Source: Mercurialis annua (taxonomy: Eukaryota; Streptophyta; Magnoliopsida; Malpighiales; Euphorbiaceae). From it: a DNA stretch of 64,000 bases. Positions 49,038 through 59,817 of the stretch are shown piece after piece (the first letter of the stretch is position 1; every line of letters starts with the position of its first letter). Made by a program: the position numbers and the translations under genes. The stretch spans positions 2,356,001 through 2,420,000 of the forward strand of contig NC_065574.1 in the NCBI RefSeq assembly GCF_937616625.2, written 5' to 3'. The notes under the pieces were generated by a model. The model ran no database searches. It saw nothing but the letters and a program-made list of their open reading frames with translations, and had not been told where the DNA came from.

Positions 49038-49306
49038 GGAGCTGCTGCTCAGCTCTTCTTCTTCGGCGAGGAGCTCTTCCTCGCCGGAAATTTTAAAAAA
49101 ACTTGATTTTTTTTTTGAAAAAAAGTTCAAAAAGACCCCTGGATTAATTAGAAGTTAATTATGATTAATTGGTATTTTGGAATCTCACTCTCCAATTTAG
49201 TGCCACATCAGCATTGGGGGGCTTTTTGAACCGGTTTTGCCAAGTTCGGGGTAAAAGTGATCCGGTTTTGCTAATTTGGACGTTTTTGATACTTTGCGCC
49301 AAGTTC

Positions 49307-49327
49307 GGGGGGGGGGGGGGGGGGGGG
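49307..49327 (+). repeat. Poly-G tract (21 G)
   Basis: Uninterrupted run of 21 G in the right arm of the large foldback. Length could be affected by assembly or sequencing error. Confidence 0.9.
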
Positions 49328-49355
49328 TAAAATGATCCTTCGTTCTAGAAATGTA

Positions 49356-50101
49356 CATATATAAAAAAATTTACAATTTATAATATAAATAAAAAATATG
49401 CTAAAAGTATACTAATATTATTTTAATAATTTACTTATAATATAGTAAAATACATATTAAAATTAAATACTATGTTTTATTTGTTGTGATACCAATTCTT
49501 TTAAATTATACTAATAATATATCATAATTATAATTTTTTTAAGTCAACTTGATATTTTATATATATTAAAGTCAACTCCTACTTATATAAATATTTTTTT
49601 GATTTTTGATATTTTTATAAAAATTACTTTTATTTATCATTTTGAATTTCCAAATTTTTGGATGTATATATTAAGTCAAAAAATGAAACTGAACGTGGAT
49701 GTAATTTTCTTGTGAATAGACAGATACGTATTACAGATACGTAGAAGACTCTACTACTTGATGTACAGGTACATACTTCAACAAAAATTTGATTAATTCT
49801 TGAAAATATCCCTTTTGCTACAAAACAAGCGATTAAGATATTTTATTATTTAATTTTATTCATAATTGCTGTCCATTTTTTAAGTGAATTAATTGAAAAA
49901 ATTTATCGACGTGGAACCTTAATTGCCTCATATGTGTCATTACAAAGAACTATCAAACAAGCATGTCATCAATAATGAATACATTATACATAGATCCTTT
50001 TCAAAATCAAGAAATGAAAAAGACAAGTTTATCATAACGTGTGAATCTTTGTATGTTCCCTTAAAGAATGAATTCTGTATTTTTTTTATGTTATTAATAT
50101 A
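49356..50101. other. AT-rich intergenic region
   Basis: Nothing recognised beyond AT-rich sequence. Confidence 0.5.
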
Positions 50102-50472
50102 AGTTTAATTATTAAAAAAAAACCTCACCTTTTAGATTTTTTTTATTTATAGCCCAAACTTTTAAAATCTCCAATTTTAGTTTACTTTTTATTTTTCAGT
50201 TTCAATTATATTCAATTGTTCAAATAAAAGTGAAAAAAAGTTTAAACATGTCGTTCATACTGTCTCATATTATTCTAATCAATCATTTTATCATCAAAAA
50301 TTCCAAATATGAAGTAATATGAAGCGTATATTGAATATTTTCCCACTCAAATTTGAGCAATTGGCTATAATTGAAACTGAAAAATGAAAAATGGGCTAAA
50401 ATTGAAGATTTTGAAAGTTTAAGCTATAAACGAAAAAATCGAAAAATTTGGATATTTTTAAAGTATTAGGCC
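50102..50472. mobile_element. Foldback element, probably Mutator-like (degenerate)
   Basis: Left AGTTTAATTATTAAAAAAAA and right ...TTTTTAAAGTATTAGGCC pair. Inside, TTTATAGCCCAAACTTTTAA pairs with TTGAAAGTTTAAGCTATAAA, and CAGTTTCAATTATA with TATAATTGAAACTG. Flanking 9-mers match at seven of nine positions. Confidence 0.65.
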
Positions 50473-51566
50473 TTTTATATATAATCTACAACAATAAGCT
50501 ATTTTGAATCATTGATTATTCATTAGATGTTATTCCATTTTCTAAAAATCGTGGGGTTTCCCCGTAGCTAGCCTAGCAGAAAATTGGTTTGATACTGCTA
50601 TATTATGATTACTTTTAATATTCAGCTTCTTTTTCATATAATTCATGGCGTTTTTATGTAAAAACATGTACATATCTTATTTAAAATGAAAATAGTATGG
50701 TGTCAAACAATCTTAACAATGTACTTCTAATTTGTGCAACTAATGGGGAGGCAGCGACCTTAGGCTTATATATAGTCGGAAAATCATCTTCTCTCCTCCT
50801 CATTTATACATATACACATTTTTTATCGATTTTGTTGTCGTATAATTTTTATGGTTTGTTCAAGACTCTTGGACTGACTTTAGTTTGTTTTGTTGTTGTT
50901 TCTTGATAAATTAAATTTTTTATACCTCCAATAATAATTGAATTAATCTTTAAAAAAAGTTTGTAAGACAAATACGTTTATGATTATAGCATGAGCATGT
51001 TTTTTGTCAAATCATTAGATCTATCTTGAATCTTATGCATGTAATTGGTGATGTTCTTGAGCTAATACAAAGATTATCATATTAATTTTAAAAAATTAGT
51101 TTTATATTCCGCTAGTGACAATTTTTTTGCTGTTATGGGTCCTTGCATAATGCACTCAAAGTTACATACTATTCATGAAAATTTCCATGGAATTAATCAT
51201 GCATAAATTTCTATAGTTTGTTCAACTTGCACTACCGTATAATTCAGATAAGAAAGATAACTTGTAAAATTGCACCTCAATGATTGTGCACTTTCAATCT
51301 TTCATTATGCTTAATACCCAAATGATTGTAGTTTATTCAGGTTACTTGTAAAATTACGCATCAGATGAGAAACAAGCTGTTGAGTTTTAACTTTTAAGTG
51401 AAATATTAGAAGAAAAAAAAAAAACTAGTCCGCTTTGCATCTCCGGGCAGAGCCGCAAAACGTCTAAAAGAGAGCGACCTAATCCGCGACTCAGCCTTTT
51501 GGTATTTTCGTCTTCTGCTTGCAACTGTTTCAACACAAGCAAATACAAAGTAATGACACTAATTAT
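50473..51566. other. Intergenic region and ankyrin gene 3' flank
   Basis: No supported gene. A TATATATAG-containing stretch near 50770 looks promoter-like but leads to no credible frame. A short GC-richer segment at about 51428-51500 is unexplained. Confidence 0.4.
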
Positions 51567-53737
51567 TTACATGAATTTAATATGTATGATATCCCAATGA
51601 TTGTGCACTTTCAACATCAGAATTACTGGATTGTGGGTGAGACTGGAGTTTTTCTTCATTGATAGCTTGTTCACTCTCAATAGAAAAAATCTTCTTGTTT
51701 CTACCTCTGTCTTTTCTCCATTTTTCTTTCTCAAGCAATGTCTAACAATATGAACTCCCAAATATACAAACACAGTAGCCATGCTACCAGCACCGATAGC
51801 GATCAGAGCCTCGAACATCCACAACTCTTGATCACATGGAAAGATCACCCATCCACCTGCGACGAAAGCTGTTGCCATGAACGACACAGCCACCCACAAA
51901 ACCTTATGCGTAATCACCATAAGTGTCATCAGTTTTTTCCTGTCAAAGGGTATAATACTCACTAAAACAATAACAATGCACAAAGATGTGAACAATGCGA
52001 CGCTGTTACATATCGCGAAGATCTTAAAAGCTACTTTTGTACCGGCAGAAGCCTGTCCTTTTAGCGTCCCTTCGTCCTGATTGACGCCTCCAGGAGGATT
52101 CAGACCCACAGTAAAAGCTACTGATGCTATCAGAATGGCTACTAATATGATTGTGTTTCTTGCATTTTGTAATGCTTCCTTCTGCGTCTCGTATTGTCCT
52201 TTGCGTCGGCTCTTGTGGTGCTTCATGAATCCTTTCCTCTGTCTATTTACTTGCTTGTGTCTATCGGATTGGCTTTGCTCGGAGGAATCCTGTTCAGATT
52301 CGGCATCCTTATTTTCTTCAAATTTCATGATGGTATCAGCTCCAGGATTGTTGCATACATCCACTACAAGCTGTCTGTGCGATTCCTTGTCTAAATTCCG
52401 ACTGATCAAATTTGATCGAATGTCATCTCTAAAATTAGTTTTCTCATTCTTAGCATTCATAGATTTTACTAGCAGAATTCTAGCATGTTTGGATTCAACA
52501 CAGTCAGGCAATTGATTGAGAAGATCGAGTGCTGTTTGCCCTTGGTGATTTCTAAGCTGTACATCAACCTTTGTCGCCCAGATTATGTATTCTGCCAACT
52601 GTTACGACAATTAATGTTGGAAAAGAGTTAACAAAAAAAGACTTAATCTAACCAGATTCAGAAATCATCCCAAGAAAGATAAAATGTAAATGAGAAATAG
52701 ATTCTTACACGATAGCAGCCCACAAAGGCAGCAACATGCAAGACCGTATTACCAGATTTATCTATCTTCTGCATCAGATTGGTGTTTTGGAGCGCCTCCG
52801 ACATGCTGATGAAGGCTTCGTATTTGCCAAATTTAGCAGCAAGATGAAATGCTGTTTCTTCATATTCGGTGCGAAGATTGAAAGATGTTGGTGCTAGTGC
52901 CACAAATTCAGTGAGGATGGCTGTCTCGCCATTCATTGCAGCAATGTGCAAAGGTGTGTAACCATTTTTGTCATACATGTTGGCACTTCCTGCTGCAAAC
53001 TCTAGAACCAATCTCGTAAGTTCCAACTCGTTCCTTTCACAAGCGTAATGCAGTAATACACGACCATCCTGCTGGTCAACTTTCAGAGCAAAACCTGGCC
53101 GCATTCTCAGTATTTCCCTCACAATTTCTGCATATCCTGAGTTTTAAACACGGGGCAATAAATATTACATAGAATGATATTCAATATAAAATAATACTAG
53201 ACTTTTATTTATCAAATTATACCTTTAATTTTGCAGTTTTAGCTTCAGAAGTGTTGTGAAATAGTTAACGAGTAGAGTATGCAACTTACTTGGTTTTTGT
53301 ATTGGTATGAGTTCATGCAGACCGATCCTTTTTTCTTCAATGTCCATTAACCAATGTTGATTTAAAAGGAGCTTCACCACATCAAGGTGCCCTCTACCAC
53401 AAGCTATAAGAAACGCGCTGTGGTTGGCACGGCTAGGCATAGAAGCGATCCACGGATTGATATCCAACAGCAGCGTAGCGATATCTGCATTTCCATTGTG
53501 ACAGACTTCATGCAAGGGAGTTTCCCCATAGGCGTTCTCCATCGCAATCAAATCAGGACTTAGCTCGACAATTTTCCGGGCTATTTCAGAGTGTTCCATT
53601 CTTGAAGCCAGGTGCAAGATTGTGTCCAGGGATTTATCACATGGTTGTTGGAGTAGTATGCTTCTGTTCTCCTGGACCAATCTTTCGAATGACGGGACAT
53701 CATTTAGCTTCACAGCTTCTAAAAGCCTTGGATCCAT
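51567..53737 (-). CDS. Ankyrin-repeat membrane protein with PGG domain (ITN1/ACD6-like, 635 aa)
   Basis: Three exons, 53737-53290, 53136-52709 and 52598-51567, join to 1908 nt with matching phases. Start [20 protein letters not shown] is the usual opening of this family. Ankyrin repeats span about residues 1-330: [74 protein letters not shown]. An acidic/basic linker leads to the PGG domain ([17 protein letters not shown] ... LNPPGG, about residue 460) and about four membrane segments. Known of the family: plasma-membrane or ER proteins linked to salt stress (ITN1) and salicylic-acid defence (ACD6); which applies here is unknown. A Mutator-like MITE lies 65 bp upstream of the ATG. Confidence 0.9.
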
Positions 53738-53801
53738 TTTAAGAAATGTATTAGAAAAGAATGTCACTAAATAGTTTTCACTTTTCAGGGCTGCAATATG
53801 A

Positions 53802-54217
53802 GGGTTATTAGCCAAATGGTACCCAACCTTTATTCCTTGTATCAAAATGGTACCCAACCTTTAATTTTTATCAAAATGGTACCCAATCTTCTAACGTTTG
53901 TTTCAAAATGGGTTTTTTAATAATTTCCGGCCACTTTTGATGACGTGACAACCGAAAAATTAATTTTTTTATATTTTTACCACATCACATGATAAATAAA
54001 ATTTTATATAATTTAAAAGATTAAAACGAACTTTTGTTTTATATCAATAAAAAAATCAATTTTTCGGTTGCCACGTCATCAAAAGTGGCCGAAAAATATT
54101 AAAAAAATCATTTTGAAACAAACATTAGAAGATTGGGTACCATTTTGATACAAATTATAGGTTGGTATCATTTTGATATAAGGTGTAAAGGTTGGATACC
54201 ATTTTGGCTAATGATCC
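53802..54217. mobile_element. Mutator-like foldback MITE in the ankyrin gene promoter/5' region
   Basis: Ends GGGTTATTAGCCAAATGGTA and, right, ...ATACCATTTTGGCTAATGATCC. Exact 9-bp target duplication GCAATATGA (53793-53801, 54218-54226). Each arm has about three copies of a unit like AAAATGGTACCCAACCTT; deeper in, CACTTTTGATGACGTG pairs with CACGTCATCAAAAGTG. Confidence 0.9.
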
Positions 54218-54413
54218 GCAATATGAACATTATTCCATGAATAAACGTGTTCATGGAAAAGTCGCGAAGGAGAGGCATATTCATAAACTCATAATTGCTC
54301 ACCTTCCACTACAATCAGTGTCCCTAACCGAGAAACTGCAGATAACCCCACATTTGAAGAACTTTAGAGTTGACTCAATAGTCAGTAGCTCAAGTCTTCC
54401 TAAAAAGAAATAC

Positions 54414-54911
54414 GGTCTAATACCTTAAAAAAAACTTCGACTTTATAACCTCTTTTCGATTTTGATATTGAAAAATTGTCAATTTTACCATATTTTACAT
54501 TTTATCGTTTCAATTATATCCTTAAATATTAAATTGACGTCTTTTTTATTTGGAAAAATTTAAAAACGTTCTCCATATATAGCATATATTAATTGTACAT
54601 GTTTAAAATTTATTTAGATTTAGTTAAATTAATTAAGAATTTAAATTAGTTTTGATTTGCTTATGGTTTTTAATTAATTTTTAAAAATAAAGAACTTATT
54701 TGTACTTTTTTAATGGAAGTGAATTTAATTTTATTTTTAAATATGAATAATTATTTGATTTCATCATTTAAGTAAAAAAAAAACAATAATTAAAAAATTG
54801 GGGTACAATTGAAATGATAAAATACGAAATAGGGTAAAATTGATAAGTTTTTAATGTCAGAATAGAATCGAAAAGGAGCTATAAAGTCGGAGGGTTTTGA
54901 CGCATTAGGCC
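54414..54911. mobile_element. Foldback element, probably Mutator-like, no clear target duplication
   Basis: Left GGTCTAATACCTTAAAAA and right ...TTTTGACGCATTAGGCC pair, with CTTCGACTTTATAACCTC matching GAGCTATAAAGTCGGAGG and TTTTACCATATTTTAC matching a later complement. It lies 188 bp from the previous foldback. Confidence 0.7.
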
Positions 54912-55024
54912 TATAATTAAACAAGTCACATTTTTTCTTAATATTGACTTTGGCTTATGCACAGCATACCAAAAGTGTTATGCAATTAATCAAGCACAAA
55001 ACAAAACTTTCCGGATTCACCAAG

Positions 55025-55478
55025 CTAGATAGCACGGAGATTTTCAATCAAAGTTTCACGTCTCGAAACGTGTCGGACACTTATAGACATTTTAGATATA
55101 AAATTTCATTTCTTATATAAGAAATTTCTAAATTAACACTGTTTTACCATCTCCGTGTCAAAGTGCCTCATTTTTCTGTGTACGTGTCTGTGTCCGTCAC
55201 TACAAGAAATTTTGTATTTGGCAACAAATTTTTTTACAGCTAATTTATTTTTGCCGCTAAAAAACATTTTGCAGCATTAATTTCGAAAGTTGCTGCCATT
55301 AGTTAAGTTATAGCAGCATTTTACAGTAAATTTTGTTACCAATTATTTAAAGCAACGTTTTATTAGCAGTAACATGTCACAATTTTTTTTTTGCTATATG
55401 TTAATAATAATAATTTTCCACTACTAGCAACAAAAATATTTGCTGCGAATAGTATTTCTTGTAGTGCGTGCTATCTAG
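55025..55478. mobile_element. hAT-like MITE with 8-bp target duplication, split by a CACTA MITE
   Basis: Perfect 14-bp inverted ends CTAGATAGCACGGA. Exact 8-bp direct flanks TCACCAAG (55017-55024, 55479-55486), the hAT size. Non-coding. A CACTA element sits inside at 55198-55466. Confidence 0.88.
55198..55466. mobile_element. CACTA-type MITE (269 bp), nested
   Basis: Starts CACTACAAGAAA and ends TTTCTTGTAGTG (12-bp perfect inverted ends). Flanked by the 3-bp duplication CGT (55195-55197, 55467-55469). A related segment without it at about 59392-59399 (GTCCGTGC) is an empty site. Confidence 0.92.
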
Positions 55479-55897
55479 TCACCAAGTTACTAACTTTTAC
55501 ATTTCAGGATTAGCTCTAAAAATGTAAATGCAATATTAGATATGGGACAGATGAATGTTCTATAAAATATAAATAAAATAATTTTCATTTACGATTGAAA
55601 TGCTTATTAAATTTCAGAACATAATTGATTGTAAAAAAGTAATTTCTAACCATTAATTTGTTCACTCCTTGAATCATTGATCACATAATAATTAAAAGAT
55701 GCAATACCAACAATGTTTAGAGATAATACAAAGGCAAATTCAAATTCTTTAATATTAGTAAAACCAAGTAGTGTTCAATTAATAAACCAACAATTCAAAT
55801 ACAAATTGTTCAAATACATATAATCCCAAAACAACTAAAATTAAGAACTGATAAAAACAAATTAACATAACGACTTAACATAACGAATTAAAATGTT
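55479..55897. repeat. Duplicate of the phytocyanin 3' flank, copy A
   Basis: Closely similar over about 410 bp to 59405-59817 (for example TTTACATTTCAGGATTAGCTC and GAACATTCATCTGTCCCATA-type segments in both). Similarity ends where copy B reaches the phytocyanin stop codon. Confidence 0.9.
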
Positions 55898-56628
55898 CCA
55901 ATTACTGGGGAATGCTTCAACTTCTGTAGAGCTGAAAAGCTACTACTCTGTTTTAAGAATCCAATTTGACTGGTCGATTTAACTGGTTCGATCTAAACTA
56001 GATTATTCCGGTTTGATTCTTTGTTTAAAACCCAAAATGTGCCAAAATAATATTGCTTTGGTCACAGGTCCTCATCTATCTAAGGAATTGGTGCTGGTGT
56101 TGTTCTTTAAAAAAAATCTTTTTGGATGTTGAGTTGCTATTTTAATTGATGAAGAATAATATTATATATTTTTAGTTCAATTAAGGACACAATTGAACTC
56201 GTTCATGTTCATGTTGTACATTTTTATTCTAAATTGACCTAGAAACGGTGAGTATTGTCCATTGATTATAAATGGCTTAATGCAAATTAATTGACCACGA
56301 CGTACAAATTCAGAAATCAGGATAATCTTTTGGGCATTTCAATATTTGGGAAGTAGATGACATGAGAAATTCACCGAGAAGGTGCAAATTTGTTGACAAT
56401 GCATAGTAGCAAGAGAGAAATTGACAATAAATATAAACTTGTGATATCAATATAAATCAAACCACTAAATTTTAGAAGTAGAAATGGAAATATGAGATGG
56501 GAGTTGAGGAATTGGAGTTGGCCAAATTGGTACCGCATAAGTAAACAACTTATTAGAACGCGCAAGGGCAAAAGTTTTCCATGTATTGGTCCTAAAATTC
56601 AGTCGACGAGGCAATCACTTCCATATTT
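55898..56628. other. Intergenic region 3' of the F-box gene
   Basis: No gene seen. 56600-56628 carries a shortened repeat of the end of the F-box gene (TCGACGAGGCAATCACTTCC). Confidence 0.4.
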
Positions 56629-57340
56629 TCAGTTGACGAGTCTTACCATATTTTCAGCTGACGAGGCAATCACTTTCGCCCATTTTCCAGTCTCCGATGA
56701 GAACACATCCACGTGAAACTCAGTCGTATCACCTGTTGAACAAAAGGCTGTTAGTAGAATAGCCCAATAAGCTCGACAAATGCAAAATCGACGTACCTGT
56801 TTGAGTGTTGAACCGCGGAACAGCCACCACCTTGAATTTACAACTGGAGTTGATGCACATCTGTTCGTTCATTTCGAAGTAAGGATCACATATGAAACCC
56901 ATACACGAAGGCACACGAGGAGGGCCGGGAATTGCAGCCCATTGCCTTGTAAAAGGGTTGCAAACGAAACTTGCAAAACGGGAGGATGAGGAAGCCAAAC
57001 TGGATGCACGGTGTAAATTAAAACCATATATGCACAACAATAATCCATTGCAAGAACCCACAACAATAATTGGACCCTTTTTTCTTCTATAAAGAGGCAA
57101 GAACTCGAGGGACAATGCAGGCTGATCATCATCACACTGCTGTTCTTGACGGAGATGGTGGAAGGCGACGGAGCGAGCTATAAAATATGGATCGGATATC
57201 AGAAGTAACCAACGTTTGCAAATTGTCTTGCATACGAAAGCAGATTTATAAGGAATTCGCATAAGAATTTCACACAGCAGATCATCACCAACACAGTGTA
57301 ATAAGCTTCTTCTGGCCTTCTTTTTGCCATTAGTAACCAT
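56629..57340 (-). CDS. F-box protein, C-terminally truncated (215 aa)
   Basis: Two exons, 57340-56797 and 56732-56629, around a 64-bp intron; phases match. Residues 11-55 form an F-box (LLHCVGDDLLCEILMRIPYKSAFVCKTICKRW in sense), the part that binds SKP1 in SCF ubiquitin ligases. After it come GSCNGLLL and FVCNPFTRQW, signatures of the F-box-associated domain that normally recognises substrate. Family members run to roughly 350-400 residues. Here the frame stops soon after VDVFSSETGKW, where short direct repeats (GTGATTGCCTCGTC) have rearranged the 3' end. It may be a pseudogene or make a shortened protein. Confidence 0.75.
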
Positions 57341-57589
57341 CAGTGGCGGGCGGACCTAAATTGATTGTACTTAAAGGTTGTAAAATGGGTAAAATTGACA
57401 AAACATAAATTAAACGTCACACCATTGTTAATAAAAGCAAAACATCATAAAATTTTCAAGAAATATAACCAAAAAAAAGATTGGAAATAGACCATGTCTT
57501 TTTCTTTTCTGTGTATTCAGTTCCCTGTAAACGAAAACCCTAAAATAAATAGTGATTTACTTGTTTCATAGAGAATTACGAATTATATA

Positions 57590-57902
57590 CTCCCTCCGTC
57601 CCGTAAAGATAGAAAAAGCACCCATTTTACAAGAATTAAGAAAGTAGTTATTTATAGGTAATTTGTGATAATTTGTCTAAATTACCCTTTATAATCAATT
57701 AGTTATGCACATTTTCCAAAGCCACTTTACTCATTATAGCACTTACAACTCATTTATTTATCTTTTCAAAATATGCATTTAATGTTTTATGATAATCATG
57801 TAGGGGTATTTTGATAATTTTTGACTTAACTAACTCCACTTTTTCTATTTTTATGGGACAAAAAAAGGTGGTACTTTTTCTATGTTTATGGGACGGAGGG
57901 AG
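57590..57902. mobile_element. Mariner/Stowaway-type MITE
   Basis: Left CTCCCTCCGTCCCGTAAAGA and right ...TTTATGGGACGGAGGGAG, inverted; TA flanks at 57588-57589 and 57903-57904. It lies about 250 bp upstream of the F-box gene start. Confidence 0.88.
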
Positions 57903-57984
57903 TAATAGTTTTTTTTTTTAAAAGAGAATTTAGAATTATATTTAATCGACTCCAGGACATTTTGTTTGTTCACATCGAGTGCTA

Positions 57985-58325
57985 TTTGGGAACAAATAAA
58001 AGTCTCATGCATGAATATAATTTATTTCCTTTTTTTTGTTTTCTTATTATTTACTATTTAAGCACAAATAAGAGTCTCGTGCAAAAATATGGATATTTCC
58101 ATATTTTATCTTATTTATTTTCTTCATATGTACAGTTTGAGCACAAATACGAGTCTCATGCATAAATATAATTTATTTCCTTTTTTTTTCTTAATATTTA
58201 ATATTTAAGTACAAATAAGAGTCTCATGCATAAATATGGATATTTCCATATTTTATTTTATTTATTTTCTCCATATTTAAAATTTGAGCACAAATAAAAG
58301 TCTCATGCATAAATATTAAATATGG
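57985..58325. repeat. Minisatellite around CACAAATAAGAGTCTCATGCAT
   Basis: Five copies of ACAAATAAGAGTCTCATGCA-type units starting near 57992, 58062, 58141, 58209 and 58289. Spacing alternates about 70 and 80 bp, suggesting a dimeric unit of about 148 bp. Confidence 0.85.
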
Positions 58326-58329
58326 ACAG

Positions 58330-59280
58330 TCTCGTGTATAAACATGGAATTTTTAATGTTAATGTATTATTTTCTCCATATTTACTATAGTATAGAGGAA
58401 AGTACACCGTTCACCATTTTTTTTTTTTTTACAAAACACTGTAAATTTTTTAAATTGCACTTCATATTATGACCGACTAAAACTTTAAAAATACACTTCA
58501 TACTAAAAAATTTAAAAAATCAAATTTGTTCATAAATGAAAAAAATCAAAATAGTTTGACTTTATTCTTGATTAATATATCTAGTTGTCCACAATTGAAA
58601 TATACTTATTAAAATTTAGCCGAAATTAACATTTTTGAAAGATTCGACCATAAATAAAAACAATCAAAATGATAAAGAGTATTTTAAAGTGATTAGGACT
58701 TCTACATATGCATATAATCAATGGATTGCAACTATTGCTTTTGATCAAGTTAATAAGAAATTACTGCAATTACAGCTAAGATAGTTAAAATTGCAAACTC
58801 TTAGACTTGAAACGAAATCCTGTTCCTAAACCGCAGTGAAAAGTGATTATATTTTAACGGGAAAAAAAAAAGAACTTTCATTCCCTGAAATTAGAGGGAA
58901 AAAATTAATGTTTTTTCATTAATTTTAACAATCATTGTTTTATTCTGATATTTTAGTTCCATTTAATAAAAAAAAATTACAGGAAATTTTGGTTAATAAA
59001 TACAGCCAGAATAGAAATAAATATTTTTTAAAAAATACATGACACGAAACTTGGTCCAAGGAATGCTAACTGGATACGGGACACGAAACTTGGTCGCGGA
59101 CACAGCAAAACAGTGTTATTTTAAGTAGGATCTTTGCTGATTCGTGTAGTGAGTATAACAGCTTCATCATGGAACAAGAAGATAAAGAAAAGAATTTATA
59201 GAACTATAATGTAAAACCAAGAAGTTATAGAACATAAACTGCAAACAGCTCTGGAAGGCCACTGGCACTAAGATAACCAA
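58330..59280. other. AT-rich intergenic region
   Basis: No gene. 59040-59105 carries a short duplication (GACACGAAACTTGGTC twice). Confidence 0.45.
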
Positions 59281-59285
59281 GTCGG

Positions 59286-59404
59286 ACACGTTTCAGACAT
59301 GAAACTTCATTTTTGACAATAAACTTTAAATTAACACTCTTCCGCCATCTCCGTGTCAAAGTGCCTCGTTTCTCTGTGTACGTGTCTGTGTCCGTGCTAC
59401 CTAG
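59286..59404. mobile_element. 5'-deleted copy of the hAT-like MITE
   Basis: Matches the right part of 55025-55478 without the CACTA insert and lacks the left end. It ends TGTCCGTGCTACCTAG, followed by TCACCAAG as in the other copy. Confidence 0.75.
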
Positions 59405-59817
59405 TCACCAAGTTGCTAACTTTTACATTTCAGGATTAGCTCCAAAAATGTAAATGCAATATCAGAGATGGGGCAGATGAATGTTCTATAAAATATAAAT
59501 AAAATATTTTCATTTATGATTGAAATGCTCATTAAATTTCAGAACAGACTGTTAATTGATTGTAAAAAAGTGATCTCTAAGCATTAATTTGTTCATTCCT
59601 TGAATCATTGATCACATAATAATTAAAAATTGCAATACCAGCAATCTTTAGAGATAATACAAAGGCAAATTCAAATTCTTAAATATTAGTGAAACCAATT
59701 AGTGTTCAATTAATAAACCAACAATTCAAATACAAATTGTTCAAATACATATAATCCCAAAACAACTAAAATTAAGAACTGGTAAAAACAAATTAACATA
59801 ACTAATTAAAATGTTTA
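59405..59817. repeat. Phytocyanin 3' flank, copy B of the duplication
   Basis: Counterpart of 55479-55897; it ends at the phytocyanin stop codon (59815-59817). Confidence 0.9.

Larger units (their letters stand above)
48387..49345. mobile_element. Large Mutator-like foldback (959 bp) with GC-rich palindromic core
   Basis: Ends GAACAAAGGATCACTTTACC and ...TAAAATGATCCTTCGTTC are inverted. The exact 10-bp target duplication TAGAAATGTA is at 48377-48386 and 49346-49355. The arms hold repeats like CCCTGAACTTNG. The core (48779-49090) is much richer in G+C than its surroundings and holds about 18 alternating copies of a 9-bp motif. A run of 21 G (49307-49327) sits in the right arm. Overlapping open frames on both strands (48756-49130 minus, 48858-49106 plus) come from the repeats and are not called as genes. 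Confidence 0.88.

Noticed and set aside
48756..49130. Open frames on both strands (124 and 82 codons) in the foldback core
   Set aside because: They arise from an 18-copy alternating repeat; the peptides are repeats of the same few residues and no start context or splice signals support them.
53738..53857. N-terminal extension of the ankyrin protein reading into the MITE
   Set aside because: The frame is open but its first codon is TTG, with no ATG upstream of MDPRLLEAV; the downstream ATG matches the usual family start.
54414..54911. Target duplication for this foldback
   Set aside because: Flanking 9-mers match at only about five positions, so none is claimed.
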